Position numbers and translations under genes: made by a program. From assembly GCA_947454525.1 (NCBI GenBank), contig CANGJM010000001.1:186001-250000 (forward strand): a stretch of DNA of 64,000 nt. Direction: 5' to 3'. Origin of the DNA: Flavobacteriales bacterium. GTDB lineage: Bacteria; Bacteroidota; Bacteroidia; Flavobacteriales_D; Crocinitomicaceae. Of this stretch, positions 32,248 to 41,870 are shown in pieces; positions within the stretch are counted from its first letter, which is position 1, and each line of letters begins with the position of its first letter. The notes under the pieces are model-generated. The model saw only the letters and a list, made by a program, of their open reading frames with translations. It ran no database searches and was not told where the DNA came from.

Positions 32248-35200
32248 TTAAATATTTTGAAGGTCAACCATTCGCATCGCGATGAAGGCTTTTAATACCC
32301 GTTCACCAACATTTGGAACTTCAATATGAATCAGGTACATTCCTCCGGACACTGGAATATCGGCGTGATTTGTTAGCGTCCAGTCTTGATAGGTCAATGG
32401 ATTATCCTTTTTAATGGTTTTCACCAATTTCCCATTGGATGTGTAAATTCTAATCGTGCATCGTTCTGGTAAATTGGTAATTTTCACCCGATTATCTAGT
32501 TTATTTCGCTCATATTCTGAGAATGCTAAATATGGATTCGGAACGACATTAATCATTGACAATGCTTCTTTTAGTTGGTCTTGTGAACCAACTTTCGTTG
32601 CGATGTCATCCATGGACCATCCATACATTGGTTTTCCATCGTTTTCTCCAGAGCCAAAAAAGTTTTTGTATTCCTTGTTGATGCGCAATTTGATGGTCAC
32701 ATCTGTTGACATCAAGGATTGTCCCGTGCGTAACATGGGATAAGAAATCCATGTTAAACATCCGTACATTTCACGTTTTGCCGTGTTGTCATTTGCTTCT
32801 ACTTCCAACCATTTGTTGCGCAAGAAGTTTGTGCTTGTAAGTTCTCCTTCAGATGGAATATATGCAGGGAAATCAAATCCATTGCTAAATCCGTTGATGG
32901 TTTTTTGTTTGTAGCTGAATACATACACTGGATGCATTCCTCCCATCAATGGTGTTCCAACGTTACTCACCATTCGGTCTGTTGGATTCCAGATCATATC
33001 AGCTCCGTTTTCACCACCCAAGAATGAATTCTCACCAAAGGCCATGTACAAACGTGCACCTGATTCAATGTCAATCGCATATCCTGGGAACCAACCCATT
33101 CCTGTTGTCCCTGTTCCGTCCGGATTACCGTTTTTATCCACACTCGGACTCTTACGCATTGCTCCTGGAGCACATCCGCCAATATTCAGTCCTGCGTTGC
33201 GTCCAAGTTCAATCACTGGAACACGTGTCCATTTGCTCTTATCAGAAGTAATAACAATGTTCACACTTGGCAAGAAGCTAATCGATGCATTTTGCTTACT
33301 CGATGCAGAATAGTTTCCATAATAAGCCATTGGCATGTAATCTGCTTGATGTCCAACCAAACGATGTGGGGCAATCGTTCCTTCCAAGATACTTTCATAT
33401 GCTTGTTTTGGATCAACACCAACTTCATCTGGGTAGTTACATGGATTCAAGTACGTTGGGCCATTAGGCAAACATTCGTATCCTTGATCTCCAACGGTGG
33501 TGTTTGGTGAGTAGTCTCCCGAACGAATCCAGTTTGTTGGGAAATACGAATCATTATCTGAAACTCCAGTTAACCAACGTTTCGAAGAATCAGCAAACTC
33601 AATCGATGACTCGATCATGTCCGTAGTCTTACTAGCTAAGTTTCCTGTTCCAACAGCAAAATAGTATTTGTTTTGATAAATCTGAACAGAGATTCCCCAT
33701 GCTGGAATGATTTGCTCATTGTCTCCGGCAATGGTGTTTTCTGAACTCACCGAATCAACGGGTGTTGCATCTCCTTTATTCGCATATCGGTAAACAGTCC
33801 AACTTGCAGTATCTGCAGCATTTCCAGAAGCATTTGCTGTATAGTCATTGAATTTACATTCAAAATACCCACTCGCTAAGTTCAATGGATCCACCACTTT
33901 GATGTTGATTGGACCACGTCCGTAATCATACGTTGGATTTTCCATGAAACCAGTTTCCAAAATTGTTTTTTCAGATGCTGCAGTTAATTCCAAGGAACGG
34001 TTTCCGTTTCCGTATCCATCCAAACGCGTAATCAATGGCGATGAACCGTAAGCAATCATTTGTGCCGTTCCGTCTGCCTCTGGCATTGGGTTGTGAGGGA
34101 CCGCAGAAACAGGTTTAATTGCCGTTCCGTCATAACTAATACGAGATGAAATAAAAGGTATTTTTTGTCCATCCAACAACAATGGGTCATTCGGATTGTA
34201 TTCTTTGAATTGGTTGTATGCATATGCAACCGCCACATAATAATATGTTTTGTGGTTAACCAAACTTCTTTCTCCCTGAGCGAAGGCATCCTCTTTCACT
34301 TGGAATGTGTGTTGAATCCCAACATTTCCACCTTTCACCTTTTCTACAGGAACAGAAAATCCTAAGGCTTCATCATAAACGAAGTTGATGATTCTTGAAA
34401 TATTATTCTTTTTATCACATTGTGCAACCAAACGAGATTTATCTGCATCAGCGATGTCTGCAATAGACACTTCTGCATCTTTTAATTGGAAGATTTGATA
34501 TCCTTCAAAACGGTAGTAACGATCTACAGTAGGGTCTGGAATATTCACTTCATCCATTTCCTCGTATTTCTCTTGGTAATTATTCGAAGATGAAGGATTT
34601 TCTACCATTAAAATCAATTCATTCTCCAACTCTTGAATCGTTAATTTCGGTGCGTCTGGTGGAGAAAGAATTTTAAAACAAGCATCAAACAATGCTTGTG
34701 CTTTTGTATCTGCACGTTTCATTGCATCTACAGAAGCCAAAAGTCCACCTGCAGAACTTCTACCGTAAACGATACCTACAGTAATGTTGTTTGTTGCACC
34801 TGGACGTAACGTAAATGGTCCTGCGGATTGAACAAAACGTCTATCTCCAGGAGGATTGTTACTTGTTGATTCATCCCATCCGTTTGGAAATTGACCAGAC
34901 ATATCCTGTCCCGCAGTTGACCAATGTAATGGATCTGATGTTCCAGGGAACATATAATCACTTAAAGCAGTTCCTTGTGCACCTGTTCCACCATAATACA
35001 TCTCAGCACCATTCGCCCATTTACCTTCCATGAATCGGTAGTATTCCGCTGCTGGACCCGGGTCATTGTATGGGTATGCTGAAGTTGATGTATAATAAGT
35101 AAAACGTCTCATTCCAAATCGTTCGTTGTCGATGATACCATCCGAGTAACCAATACCGATTCCTTTGTAGACAATTCCTCCATTAGCAAGTGCATCAACA

Positions 35201-36420
35201 ACTGTTGGCACTACTTCCACTTGAGCAACTTCATCAAAATATGGACCAGGGTTATCAATTCCGTCTGCATCTTGGTAGGGTCCTTCAAAGAAGTCACAAC
35301 CAATTGCCGGAGGATTCTCACCATATCCTAAACGTCCACCATCACTTTGGTCATTTAAGTCACCGTTGTACATATAACCTAAACCACGGGAAACATCACA
35401 TCCAGCGTAGTCATCTGCGTAGTTTCCAACGTCCGCATCCAAATACTGTGCAAAATAAGTATTATATAGTGTTTGTGTACCACGGTTAATTAATTCGTAG
35501 TTATAGAATGTCATTCTATTCACTTCATCATTCGTAGCAAAAGAGAACGCTTGGGCACGAATTTCCATTCCGATAGGATCTCCACTTGTTTCCGTGTGGA
35601 TGTTTCCTTTATCGTTGAATACCCACCAATGCGTTTCATCACCATATAAAGAAACACGACGATCTACACCACACTCGATATCATCACGTCCTAAGATATC
35701 ATCATACCAAGGGTGGTCACCATTATCTGGATTATACGATCCATCACCATCACGGTCATAGAACGGTGCTAACCAATAATCTTGTCCTCTAGATACGTCA
35801 CCATGAGCTGGCCAACCGTAAATTCTGTTTAGTTCGTCGTTAGTCAAGGCTTGAACATCGTTACATCCTTGGGTAACTATACCCTGAGAACACTCCCACC
35901 AAATATTGAAGCGAATCACCTCTGCTTTGCGAATGGTGTAGAATTTATCGTAAGCGATACATTGGTCTGGATCAATATTGGCTTCACCGAAATCTCTTGT
36001 TACTCCTGCTCCTAATGGACCAGAACCTGGATTACCTGTTCCAGTTCCTGGGTTTACTGTTAATGGACCAGGCCAAAAATCGTTTCCACTTCGGTAACGC
36101 AAAGCGGCCAATTTCAATTGACCATTTACATCTGTTCCACCCATCCATAAGGCACCAGCAAAGATCGCATAACGCTTACTGTTTTTTGGTACTTCGTAAG
36201 CTGCTACACCAGCTGCGCGGTTTTGGAACATACTTCCACCTTGTTCAATTAACGCTCTAACGTCGTTGAATTCCATGTATAGTTTTGCTGTCGCTGGACT
36301 ACAATTGGCTCCTTTAGTTGTTGGAGTCGGCTTATCCATTTTGTCGTTAGGACCTAGATAAGCGAGTGCATTAAACACTACGGTAACTCCAAAAAACGTT
36401 GCAAGTAATTGCTTTTTCAT
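32248..36420 (-). CDS. Giant secreted protein with a C-terminal T9SS-like sorting domain
   Basis: 1390 residues. Signal peptide MKKQLLATFFGVTVVFNALA. The mature part opens with KLYMEFNDVRALIEQGGSMF and AIFAGALWMGGTDVNGQLKL, found in large Bacteroidota surface proteins of unknown role. Several Asp-rich, possibly Ca2+-binding, loops follow (PFYDRDGDGSYNPDNGDHPW). The last roughly 100 residues, from VVPNPYLAF through RIYTSNGKLVKTIKK to GGMYLIHIEV, are a beta-sandwich like the type A sorting domain that T9SS uses for export and anchoring. It lies 21 bases after a TonB-dependent receptor gene, so the two are made together. Confidence 0.8.
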   Translation of the reverse strand: MKKQLLATFFGVTVVFNALAYLGPNDKMDKPTPTTKGANCSPATAKLYMEFNDVRALIEQGGSMFQNRAAGVAAYEVPKNSKRYAIFAGALWMGGTDVNGQLKLAALRYRSGNDFWPGPLTVNPGTGTGNPGSGPLGAGVTRDFGEANIDPDQCIAYDKFYTIRKAEVIRFNIWWECSQGIVTQGCNDVQALTNDELNRIYGWPAHGDVSRGQDYWLAPFYDRDGDGSYNPDNGDHPWYDDILGRDDIECGVDRRVSLYGDETHWWVFNDKGNIHTETSGDPIGMEIRAQAFSFATNDEVNRMTFYNYELINRGTQTLYNTYFAQYLDADVGNYADDYAGCDVSRGLGYMYNGDLNDQSDGGRLGYGENPPAIGCDFFEGPYQDADGIDNPGPYFDEVAQVEVVPTVVDALANGGIVYKGIGIGYSDGIIDNERFGMRRFTYYTSTSAYPYNDPGPAAEYYRFMEGKWANGAEMYYGGTGAQGTALSDYMFPGTSDPLHWSTAGQDMSGQFPNGWDESTSNNPPGDRRFVQSAGPFTLRPGATNNITVGIVYGRSSAGGLLASVDAMKRADTKAQALFDACFKILSPPDAPKLTIQELENELILMVENPSSSNNYQEKYEEMDEVNIPDPTVDRYYRFEGYQIFQLKDAEVSIADIADADKSRLVAQCDKKNNISRIINFVYDEALGFSVPVEKVKGGNVGIQHTFQVKEDAFAQGERSLVNHKTYYYVAVAYAYNQFKEYNPNDPLLLDGQKIPFISSRISYDGTAIKPVSAVPHNPMPEADGTAQMIAYGSSPLITRLDGYGNGNRSLELTAASEKTILETGFMENPTYDYGRGPINIKVVDPLNLASGYFECKFNDYTANASGNAADTASWTVYRYANKGDATPVDSVSSENTIAGDNEQIIPAWGISVQIYQNKYYFAVGTGNLASKTTDMIESSIEFADSSKRWLTGVSDNDSYFPTNWIRSGDYSPNTTVGDQGYECLPNGPTYLNPCNYPDEVGVDPKQAYESILEGTIAPHRLVGHQADYMPMAYYGNYSASSKQNASISFLPSVNIVITSDKSKWTRVPVIELGRNAGLNIGGCAPGAMRKSPSVDKNGNPDGTGTTGMGWFPGYAIDIESGARLYMAFGENSFLGGENGADMIWNPTDRMVSNVGTPLMGGMHPVYVFSYKQKTINGFSNGFDFPAYIPSEGELTSTNFLRNKWLEVEANDNTAKREMYGCLTWISYPMLRTGQSLMSTDVTIKLRINKEYKNFFGSGENDGKPMYGWSMDDIATKVGSQDQLKEALSMINVVPNPYLAFSEYERNKLDNRVKITNLPERCTIRIYTSNGKLVKTIKKDNPLTYQDWTLTNHADIPVSGGMYLIHIEVPNVGERVLKAFIAMRMVDLQNI

Positions 36421-36441
36421 ATCTCTACGTTTATTGCTTTC

Positions 36442-39400
36442 TTAAAAATCAAATTTAACTCCTAAACGAATTGTTCTTGGAGAACTAATATTAAATGGAT
36501 TTTGAATCTTCATCATGTAATAGTCACGGAAAGATTGCTCATCAGTTTGGTTTTGAATAGATGTTTGACTAGAAGCTGCTGCCAAGTATCCATCATCATC
36601 CCAGTTTCCTGTTGCACGGTATACATTCAAACGGTTGAACTGATTAAACATATTCGTCACACGAACATACACATTCAAGAATGCTACTTTTTTCTTGTTG
36701 TCTTTGTTTCCGTATTGAATATTAATTGTTTTGTCTAATTGCATATCTAAACGGTAAGACCAAGGCAATCTTGAACCGTTTAAGGTACCGTTAATACCTG
36801 CATTAAGATTACCAATACCTTCATCCGTAATAAATGTTTGAGAAGAGTAAGGATTTCCTGAATAGAAATTAGAGAAAATATTCAAACCTGTATTCTCTAA
36901 AATTTTAGATTTTCCAATAATTGGTCCGTTGTAGTCTTTACCTTCCCCGTAACGGTAATCAAACGTTACTGCGAATGCATGACGTTGGTCATAACTGTAT
37001 GGGAAAATATTTCTTAAGTTAGGAAGTCCAGCATTCACAAGCGCACCCATGGATGTGGCATCTGAACCTGTTCCATCTGCGAACTGCAACGTATAATTTG
37101 CCGTCATACGGATGTTTCCTGTCTGTCTTAAATCGTAAGAAATCGTCATACCTTTTACTGTTCCAAAATCTCTGTTTCCGTAAGTCTTATATGTCGCTGG
37201 GTAAGCTTGGAAAATGTTTACCAACTGTACATTGTTACGTTGCTCTCTGTAGAACGCAGAAATCTTAACGGAGGAGGTGCGTGTTAAAACTTGTTGGAAT
37301 CCTAACTCGTAATCAACCGTTTTTTCTGGTTTCAAATTAGAGTTGTTGATTACCGCATTTCTCGACTGAATGTATTGGTATTCGTATGGATCAAAACGAT
37401 AACCTGAAGTTGGACGTTTTGTCAAGATGTCATAGTGAGCAAAGAAAGATGCTTCCTCTGAAATAGGGAAAGAGAACGCTACACGAGGCATTACATTCAC
37501 TTGGGCTTTATAATCTGTAAACGCATCCGCAGTTGGTGTTTCTAAAGAAGGATCTTGCAACCATGGTGCAATACCATTTGGACCTTCCACTAATTTAGGA
37601 TCTTCAATAGGCGTTCCAACAGAGTTGTACCACGTCATACCAGTTCTGAATCCTTTGATCTCTGTTGGATTCTGCACATCATTAACATAAACGATGTTGT
37701 CATCGGCCATTCCCGCAGGTAAGTTAACCCAAGCGTATTGATTTGGGTCGCTTTCTTTCAAGGCACGAACTTCTTTTACTGTTTTAGCATTATAGAACAA
37801 ATACTGATCTTTCAAGACCGGTTGATTTGCATCAAATACGTCAACACGAACACCTACGTTGAAAACGATATCATTGAACGCAAATTTATCCATGATGTAA
37901 CCAGCCATGTAAATCGGTTGGAATGCCCCTACAAATCTTTTGTAGTTATTGTTTTGATCGTACTCATTAAAGTACTTGTTGATATCTGTGTTGCCTTTCA
38001 CTTTTTGACCTGTATGATCAAACCCGTAATACGATACATAAGAATTTCCACTGTTCAACAACTCATCCGGAGAGAACATGTCGTATTGGAATAAATTTGG
38101 ATCATATTGGTCGATGTCAATAAAGTCATCACCAGAAGCGTTTAGTCCAAGTTTGTTTCGTAAGTTAAAATCGAAGAATGACTGATTATCATTATTTAAT
38201 TGCCCACCGAATTCTCCTGTACCACTTGTATGTGCATATCCAGAATTTAAACGGTCGTATGTGATTGCTTTAAATGAACCCGAATCGGAAACAACACCAC
38301 TATTTAAATCTAATTCTTTGATATGGAAGTTAGTCAACAAACGTGCAATATTCCAAATTCCAGTCGGACCATAGTCACCACTTGACCATCCACGGTCAAC
38401 ACGCTGTTCGTATTCGAATCCTAGAGAGATACTGTGATCACCAATAATAACAGATCCAGCACCTGTTACACGGAATTGATCATTTTCAAATCTTCCGAAT
38501 CCATTGTATGGCGAACCGATGTTACTCCAAATTCCATAGACACTTTGAGGTGAGTCACCATTACGAAGAGCATTTCCTTGATTAATTTGAGTTAAGTTCT
38601 CGTAATGACCAAAAGGAGCTCCATCGTAAATATCAAAGTACTGTGTAGTAATTGCAGCTAAAGCAGCATTCGTTTGAGAAGGAGTAAAATCAACTTGTAC
38701 ATCTTTGAATCCATCATGTACATACATTTGAGTGGCATCGTTGAATGTGTATGACGGTCTACGTGTTGTGACAAACTTACCTACGTATCCATAATTGAAC
38801 AAATTAAACTGATGTTTTGGATCGTAAGACTCACTAAACGATTTAGAGTAATCAACCATCAAACTGTAAAGTGCGGATTTGATTTTTGAACTACTTCCTT
38901 CACGTTCGTTATTAAAACGTTGTGTTAGACGACCGAATACACGATAATCGTAGGACTTACTGTATCCGAAATTTGCAAAATTCAACAAAGAACCTCCGTA
39001 AGAATAGCTATTTCCATTACTGTAATTCATGGATGCACCAAATTGAAGATTCACAGATGGTCCTGTATTCACATCAATTTTCGCTTGACCAGAATAAACA
39101 GTATTTCTCGCGTTCATTCTCCATGCTGTTTTTTCGAAATCACTTTCACGCAAGAACAAAGCGTTGTGGAATGTACCGAAACCTGTAGAGTTTGGTCTTA
39201 ACGGGTTTGCTAATAACTCATCGCGAACATCCTTTTTAATGCGGTAGCTTCCACCTGCAAGTGGACGACTATCTAACTGATCTGTTAAATTGGCAGAAAC
39301 CAAGAATCCTAATTTCGGTTTTGTTTTCTTACCTGTTGAATCACGCTGCATCCAAAGCGGACCAGACAACATTCCTTCCACAAGGTTATATCCATATTTG

Positions 39401-40194
39401 TCCAATCCAAATACTTTTCCATCATATCCATCTGGGTCAGCACCTTTGAAGTAGATTCCAGATGATACTCCTTCGATTGAACCAAAATAAACAGCTGAAG
39501 GACCACGTGTTGTAATGGAGATGATACCACCTGTAACATCACCGTAGTTCGCTGGAACCCCACCGGTAATCACGGCAACTTCCTCTAATGCTGATTTCGG
39601 GATATTGGCAGAACCACGAACTTTAATACCATCAATATAGTAATATGTACCATCAGAACGCGAACCACGAACAGAAATCGCTCCTGAACCTTCATTTGAA
39701 TTCACACCTCCAACAGATCTTGCAACACCCTCCGCTGAACGAACTGGCATTCTATTGATATCTTCACGTGTCACTGTTGCTCCGGAAGCACCACCATTTT
39801 TATCAATTAATGGAACTTTATAGATGACAACTCTTACTTCTTGCTCATCTTTTACTTTTTTCGCTAGTGTCAAATTGTCCAAGAAGGTAATTCGATCTGG
39901 GGAAATAGCAACACCTGTCATCACGGACATGCTGTAACCTGATATTGCATTCGAAAAATGCAAGTCATAGGTCCCTGGAGGAATACCATTGATTTGGAAT
40001 TTTCCTTGAGCATCAGTTTGTGCTCCACTTTTGATTTGATCTCCCTGTTTCAAAAGGACCTTCGAAAGCTCAATTGGAAGCCCAGTTGATTCGTCTTTGA
40101 TTGTCCCTTTTAGGGTACCAAGACCCGATTGAGAAAATGCATAAGTTCCTGCAAACAGGACACTTAATAACAATAACTTTAGTTTACCCACCAT
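36442..40194 (-). CDS. TonB-dependent receptor with N-terminal carboxypeptidase-like domain
   Basis: 1250 residues from MVGKLKLLLLSVLFAGTYAF (signal peptide ending FSQ); a longer start at 40257 would add a non-signal leader. Residues about 25-105 are a CarboxypepD_reg-like beta domain (GTLKGTIKDESTGLPIELSK). The plug follows with DINRMPVRSAEGVARSVGGV and VAVITGGVPANYGDVTGGII. The rest is a large barrel rich in Tyr and Asn, ending SPRTIRLGVKFDF with the terminal aromatic residue needed for outer-membrane insertion. It is much longer than a siderophore receptor and closer to nutrient or surface-complex transporters. No SusD partner is present; the next gene is the giant secreted protein. Confidence 0.9.
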   Translation of the reverse strand: MVGKLKLLLLSVLFAGTYAFSQSGLGTLKGTIKDESTGLPIELSKVLLKQGDQIKSGAQTDAQGKFQINGIPPGTYDLHFSNAISGYSMSVMTGVAISPDRITFLDNLTLAKKVKDEQEVRVVIYKVPLIDKNGGASGATVTREDINRMPVRSAEGVARSVGGVNSNEGSGAISVRGSRSDGTYYYIDGIKVRGSANIPKSALEEVAVITGGVPANYGDVTGGIISITTRGPSAVYFGSIEGVSSGIYFKGADPDGYDGKVFGLDKYGYNLVEGMLSGPLWMQRDSTGKKTKPKLGFLVSANLTDQLDSRPLAGGSYRIKKDVRDELLANPLRPNSTGFGTFHNALFLRESDFEKTAWRMNARNTVYSGQAKIDVNTGPSVNLQFGASMNYSNGNSYSYGGSLLNFANFGYSKSYDYRVFGRLTQRFNNEREGSSSKIKSALYSLMVDYSKSFSESYDPKHQFNLFNYGYVGKFVTTRRPSYTFNDATQMYVHDGFKDVQVDFTPSQTNAALAAITTQYFDIYDGAPFGHYENLTQINQGNALRNGDSPQSVYGIWSNIGSPYNGFGRFENDQFRVTGAGSVIIGDHSISLGFEYEQRVDRGWSSGDYGPTGIWNIARLLTNFHIKELDLNSGVVSDSGSFKAITYDRLNSGYAHTSGTGEFGGQLNNDNQSFFDFNLRNKLGLNASGDDFIDIDQYDPNLFQYDMFSPDELLNSGNSYVSYYGFDHTGQKVKGNTDINKYFNEYDQNNNYKRFVGAFQPIYMAGYIMDKFAFNDIVFNVGVRVDVFDANQPVLKDQYLFYNAKTVKEVRALKESDPNQYAWVNLPAGMADDNIVYVNDVQNPTEIKGFRTGMTWYNSVGTPIEDPKLVEGPNGIAPWLQDPSLETPTADAFTDYKAQVNVMPRVAFSFPISEEASFFAHYDILTKRPTSGYRFDPYEYQYIQSRNAVINNSNLKPEKTVDYELGFQQVLTRTSSVKISAFYREQRNNVQLVNIFQAYPATYKTYGNRDFGTVKGMTISYDLRQTGNIRMTANYTLQFADGTGSDATSMGALVNAGLPNLRNIFPYSYDQRHAFAVTFDYRYGEGKDYNGPIIGKSKILENTGLNIFSNFYSGNPYSSQTFITDEGIGNLNAGINGTLNGSRLPWSYRLDMQLDKTINIQYGNKDNKKKVAFLNVYVRVTNMFNQFNRLNVYRATGNWDDDGYLAAASSQTSIQNQTDEQSFRDYYMMKIQNPFNISSPRTIRLGVKFDF

Positions 40195-40349
40195 AAGAAT
40201 GCGTATAAATTTTACTATATCTCGTTTTTTAAAGATTGTAAATATAGAAAATTCCATATTGATTCCCTCACAAAACTGAAAAAATATATGTGAAAATTAA
40301 TTAGCAACTTTGCGGTATGCGTATGAACTAACTGTTAACGAATTGATAA

Positions 40350-40970
40350 ATGTCCGAAACGATTCATAAAATTTATTTATCCGATCAATTGAGTACAGTT
40401 GCTATTGAAGAAAAAAAGCCAATCGGGTCTTATCTGAATGAACAGTTATTCTCGGAAGAAAGGGAACAATTGAACGAACTCTCAAATGACTTTAGAAAAA
40501 TTGAATATTTAGGTGTTCGTCGTCTCCGAAACGAAACAAGCTTACCCTCCCCTATCTACTACTCAGAATCAAGAAAACCTTTTCTAAAAAAGGAACTAAA
40601 CACTTTTATTTCCATCAGTCACTCTAAACATTATTGTGCGCTTGGAGTCAGTTCAAATGAACTGGGTATTGACATCGAGGAGATTAGTCCACGAATTGAA
40701 CGCATTGCAACTCGTTTTATGAACAGCAGCGAAGAACGGTTCGTTAGTGAACAAAAAACACTTGATTTGACAAAAATTTGGACGATGAAAGAAGCCATGT
40801 TCAAGTTAAATAATCGAGCCGGAATTGAATTCAAAACTGAATTAATCATCGAGGAGAAGTCAGGCAATGTCTATTCGGGTAAAATGTTAACCGAAAATGG
40901 CTGGAAACAAGTTAAACTAGAATGTTTTAAACTAGATGAGTTAGTGATTTCAGCCTGCAGTTACACCTAA
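40350..40970 (+). CDS. 4'-phosphopantetheinyl transferase superfamily protein
   Basis: 206 residues. The Sfp/AcpS signatures are present: TFISISHSKHYCALG (phosphate and CoA contacts), LGIDIEEISPR with the Mg2+-binding Asp and Glu, and KIWTMKEAMFKLNNRAG. It moves the phosphopantetheine arm from CoA to a carrier protein. No carrier-protein or polyketide genes are near, so it may serve fatty-acid synthesis. It is divergent from the TonB receptor and convergent with nadC, 10 bases apart. Confidence 0.88.
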   Translation: MSETIHKIYLSDQLSTVAIEEKKPIGSYLNEQLFSEEREQLNELSNDFRKIEYLGVRRLRNETSLPSPIYYSESRKPFLKKELNTFISISHSKHYCALGVSSNELGIDIEEISPRIERIATRFMNSSEERFVSEQKTLDLTKIWTMKEAMFKLNNRAGIEFKTELIIEEKSGNVYSGKMLTENGWKQVKLECFKLDELVISACSYT

Positions 40971-40980
40971 TTTCTACAAG

Positions 40981-41814
40981 CTAAAAACTTGCTTTCAAAC
41001 TTAAGTCGAGTCCTTTCACTGAATGAGTTAATGCGCCGATGGAAATAAATTGAACTCCTGTTTCGGCATACGGACGAATATTGTCAATCGTAATTCCACC
41101 AGAAGCCTCTGTTTCAAAGGAATTAGGGATCAGTACGAGCGCTTCTTTAAGTCTTTCTGGAGTGAAATTATCTAACATGATTCTGTCTACTCCGCCAATT
41201 TGAAGAACTTCCTGTAATTCGTCTAAACTACGCACCTCAATTTCAATTTTCAGTGAGCGTTTCGTGTCATCAAGGTATTTTTTCGTTTTCTCAATGGCGT
41301 TTTTAATTCCACCTGCATAGTCGATGTGATTGTCCTTCAACATAACCATGTCATACAAGCCAAAGCGATGGTTTTCACCACCACCAATTTTAACAGCCCA
41401 TTTTTCTAGAAAACGCATACCCGGAGTTGTTTTTCTAGTATCTAAAATCTTGGTGCCACATCCTTTGATAACCTGAAGAACTTGAGCAGTTTGTGTGGCA
41501 ATTCCACTCATTCGCTGCATGCAGTTGAGAACCAATCTTTCCGAAGTCAGAATGGACTGAGAAGATCCGGAAACTTGAAAAACGACATCTCCAATTTCAA
41601 TGTTATCTCCGTCCTTTTTGTAAAATATCAGGTCAAGTGATGGATCCACAATTTCATAAATTCTTTTTGCCACGTCTATTCCGGCAATGATGCCTTTTTC
41701 TTTTACGAGCAAATTTGCTTTTCCATGTGCATCAGCGGGGATACACGCAAGAGTAGAGTGATCTCCGTCACCAATATCCTCTTGTAAAGATTTTCGAATG
41801 AATTCATCTAACAT
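40981..41814 (-). CDS. nadC: Nicotinate-nucleotide pyrophosphorylase (carboxylating), NadC
   Basis: 277 residues from MLDEFIRKSLQEDIGDGDHS. HSTLACIPADAHGKANLLVK, SGIATQTAQVLQVIKGCGTK, ILDTRKTTPGMRFLEKWAVK, GGGENHRFGLYDMVMLKDNH and TEASGGITIDNIRPYA are diagnostic. It makes nicotinate mononucleotide from quinolinate and PRPP in NAD synthesis. A longer in-frame start at 41952 would run through the divergent uvrC, so the Met at 41814, 4 bases after a perfect TATCTTTG box, is chosen. Confidence 0.95.
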   Translation of the reverse strand: MLDEFIRKSLQEDIGDGDHSTLACIPADAHGKANLLVKEKGIIAGIDVAKRIYEIVDPSLDLIFYKKDGDNIEIGDVVFQVSGSSQSILTSERLVLNCMQRMSGIATQTAQVLQVIKGCGTKILDTRKTTPGMRFLEKWAVKIGGGENHRFGLYDMVMLKDNHIDYAGGIKNAIEKTKKYLDDTKRSLKIEIEVRSLDELQEVLQIGGVDRIMLDNFTPERLKEALVLIPNSFETEASGGITIDNIRPYAETGVQFISIGALTHSVKGLDLSLKASF

Positions 41815-41818
41815 AGAA

Positions 41819-41826
41819 CAAAGATA
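41819..41826 (-). promoter_or_regulatory. -7 promoter element for nadC
   Basis: TATCTTTG on the minus strand, with TTTC 19 bases upstream as -33 element, ends 4 bases before the nadC ATG. It is in a 56-base divergent region shared with uvrC, which has its own weak box TAATTTTA at 41859-41866. Confidence 0.7.
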
Positions 41827-41870
41827 GCATAGCTCGTGTTCTTCTGAAACTTTGTGATTAATTTTATCCG

